In this document: piece by piece, positions 7,639 to 11,704 of the stretch
Layout of the letters: each line of letters starts with the position of its first letter
Position numbering within the stretch: position 1 is the stretch's first letter
Source: Candidatus Thorarchaeota archaeon SMTZ1-83
Lineage (GTDB): Archaea > Asgardarchaeota > Thorarchaeia > Thorarchaeales > Thorarchaeaceae
Assembly: GCA_001563325.1 (NCBI GenBank)
Contig: LRSK01000229.1
Location: 1-11,704, forward strand
Length of the DNA stretch: 11,704 bases
Direction: 5' to 3'
Notes under the pieces: generated by a model
Database searches by the model: none
What the model was told of the DNA's origin: nothing
Seen by the model: the letters and a program-made list of their open reading frames with translations, nothing else
Program-made: the position numbers and the translations under genes

Positions 7639-8754
7639 TCATCTACCCATTATGCGCCTTAGTCTATCATTGCTCTTCTTTGCCCTGAGCAACCTAGTTA
7701 GTCGGTCCTCGGGAGTCCCTTTCAACAGAAACGGATAGTCGCTCAGAAACTCGTGGTCCTGAGCTGAGAGAGGGAGTCCTGAATTCAGTGTTTCAATCAC
7801 CTTCTGAGTTTGCTGATAGTCATTTCCAACAGCCATCAGGTAAAGCTGGTCCAGGAAGTCATCTGGATACACTTGTTCAGCTGCCTCAAGTGGAGGTGGT
7901 TGGCGACCTTCAGCGCGTAAGACGAAGGAATCGAAGTGTCGCTTCCTCGCCACGGGCAGGACTTGACTGTCTTCTATTATTCTTTCCAGATGCTCTCTGG
8001 AAACTGGTTCATCTCCACCTGGCTCCTTCATCAGAAGGTCTACTCCGAGGTTCTTCATCTCTTGGAAGCTTCTGCCCTCCGTTAACTCTGCAATCACCCC
8101 GGGGTCGAGATCACTTCTACCTCGGAGAACCGATTCCATCAATCGAATTCTGTCCTCCAGAGTTGTACCTTCGCTGAGATATGTTCTGTCGAAGGTAGAA
8201 AGAAAATCTCTATCTATCTCTCTCGGATTTGATGTTGACGCGACAACTAGCACTTCATCCTCATCCCAGCTGACTCTCTCCATCTCCAATGTCAGCATTG
8301 CCGACTCTTGGGAACTCTGTGGCGCCAGATTCTCAACTCGCTCGAAGTAAAGAATACAGGGGGCATTCCTTCTTGCGAATTCGAACCAGATTCCGACAGA
8401 AACACTCACTTGATTCTGTCTACTTAGCACTCGCTCCAATCTTACTCGTACAAGCTTTATGGGAATCTCAAGTGTAAGGTGCTGAATGAATGCCTCGAAA
8501 TCGGTACCTACATTACCAATCAGCAGCACTCTTCCACCGAACTTCAACCCTCGTTGAGCGAGTCCTTTCTTCAGCTCACCGAATCTTAGAAGCTTCTCAT
8601 GGAAATCCTTTGCGGATTCCAAGACAGAGAATTGGCTAAGTCTCTCCTTCGACATTTCTTCAGGAGTGACCAACAGGACAGTATCTTCGTATGTTTCTTC
8701 TTTACCCACAGCAAAGCCCCACCGTGAAGTCAAGGCCGTCCAATCAATCTGCAC
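7639..8754 (-). CDS. Degenerate AAA+ (pseudo-ATPase) protein encoded with SMC
   Basis: Residues 72-215 follow the Cdc48/FtsH-class AAA+ domain almost position by position, but the catalytic residues are changed. Walker A reads GNVGTDFE (80-87) for GPPGTGKT, losing the Lys and Thr. Walker B reads CILYFERVENLAP (133-145) for CIIFIDEIDALAP, with Asp to Glu138 and Glu to Arg139. Sensor 1 reads STSNP, with Asn to Ser175. Of the arginine-finger region only FDR (188-190) remains. The downstream LEDRIRLMESVLRG matches the helix starting the AAA+ lid. ATP hydrolysis is therefore unlikely. N-terminal (about 1-60) and C-terminal (about 250-371, helical, basic at the end) regions are unassigned. It is the first gene of the SMC operon, 16 bp from smc, suggesting a structural or regulatory role with SMC-ScpAB. 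It starts at GTG without a visible Shine-Dalgarno, so transcripts may be leaderless; an internal start is possible. No frameshift or stop is seen, so it is not a decaying pseudogene. Confidence 0.88.
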   Translation of the reverse strand: MQIDWTALTSRWGFAVGKEETYEDTVLLVTPEEMSKERLSQFSVLESAKDFHEKLLRFGELKKGLAQRGLKFGGRVLLIGNVGTDFEAFIQHLTLEIPIKLVRVRLERVLSRQNQVSVSVGIWFEFARRNAPCILYFERVENLAPQSSQESAMLTLEMERVSWDEDEVLVVASTSNPREIDRDFLSTFDRTYLSEGTTLEDRIRLMESVLRGRSDLDPGVIAELTEGRSFQEMKNLGVDLLMKEPGGDEPVSREHLERIIEDSQVLPVARKRHFDSFVLRAEGRQPPPLEAAEQVYPDDFLDQLYLMAVGNDYQQTQKVIETLNSGLPLSAQDHEFLSDYPFLLKGTPEDRLTRLLRAKKSNDRLRRIMGR

Positions 8755-8850
8755 ATATTATGTCTTCGAAGCGTACAGGATTTCGCGCCGCCTAGACCTG
8801 AGCTGACACAAGGGTTAAGGCATGTCCCGTTTGCAGAGATGTGATTCCCG
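8755..8850. promoter_or_regulatory. Divergent promoter region between the SMC operon and the MoxR cassette
   Basis: These 96 bp must carry the upstream signals of two diverging transcription units. I do not see a strong TATA box for either. GAGATGTGA, eight to nine bases ahead of the MoxR ATG, is an imperfect match to a Shine-Dalgarno. No strong inverted repeat that would suggest an operator is present. Confidence 0.45.
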
Positions 8851-10563
8851 ATGAGCAACCCAACAAAGAACCTCCGAGAACGTGTTTGGAGTGTTATTAC
8901 CACAGTCGAGAGTCGAGGCCTATTTGTGCATTCCACCGACTTGGCAGTAAGATATAGAGAATCGGTCAAATCCAAGGACAAGGTGCGCACAAAACGACTT
9001 CCTCTAATTGTGGGAGCATGTGTGCTTAGTGCTCTAGTACCTCGTTCAGCCATGCTTCTGATAGGAGGCCACGGTGGAGGAAAGACGACGCTTGTCAAGT
9101 TGCTAGGCAGAATGATGACTGGCAGGAGTCTGCACGAAATCGAAGATAGCATGCTAAGAGGACACCCCCAACTCACCGAAGAGAAGATGGTTGCGACTCT
9201 TCGACCTGGACCTTTGATGAAGGATGGTGTGGAGGTTGTTGTGTGGCGGAAGTTTGTCACGGGATTCTGGAAGATTGTGGATGAGGTCAACAGGCTGACT
9301 CCGCATGCACAGAACATTCTGTTATCGATGCTCGCGGAGGGTGAATTGAAGTATTATGACGAAGTGAAAAGGTGCGAGGAATATTGCCTCTTTGCTACTC
9401 ACAACCCGTCAGACGCGGGCACCTTCGAGATGGGTCCTCCTTTTCTTGATAGATTCGGTATTGCCGTTCCAATAACGATGCCCAACATCAGTGACCTAGA
9501 GCTCGTGCTAGCATCGAGGGATGAACGACTCTTCGGTTATGATGAACTATGGCAGGTACCAGCATTACTGACTGAGGAGGACCTTTTGACAATCTGGAAC
9601 TTGGCCGACAAAATCCCTGTATCCTCTAGGGCTTCCGAGTACATGCGATCACTGATCAGGGAGTTTGGGGCATGTGTCAGAGTCGACAAGAGTCAGTCGC
9701 ATGAGCTCACAGTAGAAACAGGACTGTGCGATGGATGTCATTTCAATACCGCAAAGAGCGTCTGCAACAAAGTTGTGTTGCCGTTGAGCGTTCGTGCAGC
9801 CAAAGACCTGAATAGATATTGCAAGGCTGCTGCATGGCTTCTGGGCGCAAACGAGGTGAGCCTAGAGCTCGTAAAGTCACTTGCAGCCCTTGTCTTCTGG
9901 CATAGGACTCGATATACGAGTGAGGACATGGACCGGTCGCCTTTCTACGGTGACAGGTTTGCCTACACTCAGAATCTCATTGAGTTGGCCTCAACTCGTT
10001 TTGCCCAGAGAGAGGCGACCATAGAACTAATGGAGAAGCTACGAGAGGGCTCGGCACCAGACGATGCACATAACGAACTCAAGGAGATGGCGAAGAGCGA
10101 CCTTCTTGTGAGGATAGACTATGTTGAGTTTGCCAAGGAGCTAAAGAAGAAACGCTACGTTCAAACGGTAAATGCGATAGACAAGGGAGTAGCAAGTCGT
10201 GACGTGAAGAAACTGGCGCAGGTCCACGATGACCTGACCAAAGACACAGACTTTCCGAATAGAAGCGTTCTCCTCAACAAGGTGTCTGAAGCATTACATA
10301 GACTGACGCTGTCACAATTGACTCTCTCCTTTGAGCAATGGCAAGACGTCTGGACCATCGTGAGCCTTCGTTTCCCCAAGATGACAAGCATACTAAAGGA
10401 AACTCTAGAACCTCCCAAACGGAAAGTCGTGAGAACTGACGGTCTTACTCTGGTCATCTATGTGACAGGTGACTCTGCAGATTCTTCGGTCTTCCTTGAG
10501 ATCTCAGGGGGAACTGATGCCATCGAGATAAGGAAGGAGATTGAAGCGAGTCTAGAGGGATAG
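8851..10563 (+). CDS. MoxR-type AAA+ ATPase with a four-cysteine insertion
   Basis: MoxR ATPases act as chaperones, usually with a VWA-domain partner encoded next to them. The catalytic set is intact: Walker A GGHGGGKT (72-79), Walker B IVDEVNRLTPHAQN (142-155), sensor 1 ATHNPSD with Asn185, FLDRFG with Arg201, and LSVRAAKDL with sensor-2 Arg315. Between the core and the sensor-2 helix, Cys275, Cys293, Cys296 and Cys305 (C-x17-C-x2-C-x8-C) form a probable zinc or Fe-S site. After residue 360 there is a long helical region and a small beta-rich end (about 515-570). At 570 residues it is much longer than classical MoxR (about 300-350). The ATG has a weak Shine-Dalgarno. The stop codon TAG directly abuts, in the same frame, the start of the metallopeptidase-like gene, so the two are translated together. 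The substrate is unknown. Confidence 0.9.
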   Translation: MSNPTKNLRERVWSVITTVESRGLFVHSTDLAVRYRESVKSKDKVRTKRLPLIVGACVLSALVPRSAMLLIGGHGGGKTTLVKLLGRMMTGRSLHEIEDSMLRGHPQLTEEKMVATLRPGPLMKDGVEVVVWRKFVTGFWKIVDEVNRLTPHAQNILLSMLAEGELKYYDEVKRCEEYCLFATHNPSDAGTFEMGPPFLDRFGIAVPITMPNISDLELVLASRDERLFGYDELWQVPALLTEEDLLTIWNLADKIPVSSRASEYMRSLIREFGACVRVDKSQSHELTVETGLCDGCHFNTAKSVCNKVVLPLSVRAAKDLNRYCKAAAWLLGANEVSLELVKSLAALVFWHRTRYTSEDMDRSPFYGDRFAYTQNLIELASTRFAQREATIELMEKLREGSAPDDAHNELKEMAKSDLLVRIDYVEFAKELKKKRYVQTVNAIDKGVASRDVKKLAQVHDDLTKDTDFPNRSVLLNKVSEALHRLTLSQLTLSFEQWQDVWTIVSLRFPKMTSILKETLEPPKRKVVRTDGLTLVIYVTGDSADSSVFLEISGGTDAIEIRKEIEASLEG

Positions 10564-11704
10564 GTGGCTCCATTGGTGAGTTCGATTAGTGATGTCCGCA
10601 GAAGTGCCGCGCTTAGCGACGCAGCCGGCAGAGCCTGGGATCAGGCACTGGCCGACTTCTATCATCCCCCTCTTCCTGATGTCATCTTGGAACACAAGAA
10701 TGAAGCTAGCAGCTACTTCTACATCGACACAAATGATTGGACTGTCCATCTTAATACAGCAGGCATTCCCAGTCATCTAGATATGAACGAGTCCGAACCA
10801 TATCTGCGTTCAGTCTGCCATCACGAGATACAGCACTATCTCGTGTGCCCCTATGATGCAGTGATGAACGGTATGATGTTTGCCGCTGCACGACGCTATG
10901 TCAACGATGCCGCTGCACTCTTCGTGTGCAACCTCTTTGCGGATCTCGTTGTGGATTCTGCTCTGCTTAGAAGGTTCCCACGTCTGACTCACTCTCGCAT
11001 TACTGCCAACATATTCGGCGCGGCCATGATGGGCCAGATACACAGTCCGCTTTGGACTCTAATTGCATCCTGCTACCGAGCCATGTGGGGGCTCCCCCTC
11101 CCATCATCAGTCAAAGTTGATGAAGAAACCTACGAAGCGGCAGAGGCAATCGTTAATGTTGCTCGAAAGCACATCGACACAGAGAGAAAATGGCCAAAGG
11201 CCACAGAAGAGATTGCCAAGATAATGGCGAAATGGCAACCAGGACTGGATGAATCGTTAGCGGGATGTGCACCCGCTCCTGGTTTCGGAGGTGCTTCGGG
11301 TTCGGAGGGTCCTGATGCAATCCTCATTCCACTAGACGTTGATGCTGTCATGGGTAATCCGCTTGAGATTCGAAATGGTGACATGGCTAGGAGATGCACG
11401 GAAGGAAGGGATGATGAAGACCTTGAGCGAGAGATGGAACGGCTGGCCATTGAGGTGGAACAGCGAGATGGAGACCTGAAAGACCTAGAGGGAGTATACC
11501 TAATTGCTGGAATTGGTTCAAATCGAAAGGCTTGGATTCGTTTCTGGTACAGAGCAAAGGTCAGAAACCTCCTACGGTTTGAGGTCCGGGAGAAACAACG
11601 CGCGGGCTTGATTCCGCTGACCGCCGATACTTGGCGATTGGGTGATCCTATCGAGGAGCTCGACATTGTACAGAGCCTTCAGGCATTTCCTATTCTGGTC
11701 CCAA
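10564..11704 (+). CDS. HEXXH metallopeptidase-like protein, MoxR partner; 3' end outside the window
   Basis: The frame is open to the window end (380 codons). His87-Glu-Ile-Gln-His91 is a zincin HEXXH motif. About 40 residues on, NLFADLVVDSALL offers Asp127 and Asp131 as third-ligand candidates, the layout of the putative metallopeptidase domain of DUF2201-like proteins. A Gly/Ser/Pro-rich linker (about 232-252) and an acidic helical segment (about 285-310) follow. Close to the window edge, WRLGDPIEELDIVQSL resembles the lead-in to a VWA domain in archaeal MoxR partners, but no VWA is visible, so that part is expectation. The exact start is unclear: GTG at 10564 touches the MoxR stop, and GTG at 10576 has GGTGG nine bases upstream. 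No signal peptide is seen, so it should be cytoplasmic. It probably works with the MoxR ATPase as a chaperone-controlled peptidase or metal-binding effector. Confidence 0.82.
   Translation, partial: MAPLVSSISDVRRSAALSDAAGRAWDQALADFYHPPLPDVILEHKNEASSYFYIDTNDWTVHLNTAGIPSHLDMNESEPYLRSVCHHEIQHYLVCPYDAVMNGMMFAAARRYVNDAAALFVCNLFADLVVDSALLRRFPRLTHSRITANIFGAAMMGQIHSPLWTLIASCYRAMWGLPLPSSVKVDEETYEAAEAIVNVARKHIDTERKWPKATEEIAKIMAKWQPGLDESLAGCAPAPGFGGASGSEGPDAILIPLDVDAVMGNPLEIRNGDMARRCTEGRDDEDLEREMERLAIEVEQRDGDLKDLEGVYLIAGIGSNRKAWIRFWYRAKVRNLLRFEVREKQRAGLIPLTADTWRLGDPIEELDIVQSLQAFPILVP

Noticed and set aside
7639..8754. The idea that the degenerate AAA+ gene is a decaying pseudogene
   Set aside because: The frame is intact over 371 codons, hydrophobic core positions of the fold are kept, and it remains in a tight operon. 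Only catalytic positions are altered.
8730..9317. 195-codon minus-strand reading frame overlapping the MoxR gene
   Set aside because: It lies antisense to conserved AAA+ motifs, has Ser/Arg/Thr-rich low-complexity composition and matches no family. It is a shadow of the real gene.
11130..11666. 178-codon minus-strand reading frame, very Ser-rich
   Set aside because: Antisense to the metallopeptidase-like gene. The Ser/Arg richness is that of complementary-strand translation, and the plus-strand frame carries the recognisable motifs.
1..11704. CRISPR arrays, insertion sequences, integrase or phage genes
   Set aside because: No regularly spaced repeats, no transposase or integrase frames and no terminal inverted repeats were found. 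The genes look like ordinary chromosomal ones.

Overview
The window (about half G+C) looks like a chromosomal segment of an archaeon. The reasons are a TFB-type zinc ribbon joined to a winged helix, archaeal-style SMC and kleisin proteins, a membrane pyrophosphatase, Shine-Dalgarno-led GTG and ATG starts, and a MoxR/metallopeptidase pair of a kind seen in archaeal genomes. A seven-repeat WD40 protein with a winged-helix-like tail would suit an Asgard-type lineage such as Thorarchaeia. That placement is a guess from gene content, not shown by a marker gene.

Left part (1-2593, + strand): the 3' part of a membrane-bound proton-pumping pyrophosphatase gene, followed by a terminator-like hairpin. 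A WD40 beta-propeller protein comes next. It is followed by a 40-codon putative tail-anchored membrane protein and a doubtful 68-codon hydrophobic reading frame. The rest up to 2593 appears non-coding, with one AT-rich promoter-like patch.

Central part (2594-8754, - strand): a chromosome-organisation operon. In order of transcription it encodes a catalytically broken AAA+ protein, a full SMC ATPase, a ScpA-type kleisin and a ScpB-like winged-helix protein. Spacings are 16 nt, 12 nt and a 4-nt GTGA overlap. After 122 bp, and perhaps from its own promoter, comes a small zinc-ribbon/winged-helix protein.

Right part (8755-11704, + strand): diverging from the SMC operon across 96 bp is a MoxR-type AAA+ ATPase with intact catalytic motifs and an inserted four-cysteine cluster. 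An HEXXH zinc-metallopeptidase-like protein follows it with no gap and runs off the window. The two probably form a chaperone/effector cassette of the MoxR type.

The most unusual observation is the pseudo-AAA+ protein. It keeps the outline of a Cdc48/FtsH-class AAA+ domain but has lost the Walker A lysine, the Walker B acidic pair and the sensor-1 asparagine, and it is encoded immediately upstream of SMC, ScpA and ScpB. I infer that it is an uncharacterised non-catalytic accessory subunit or regulator of an archaeal SMC complex.
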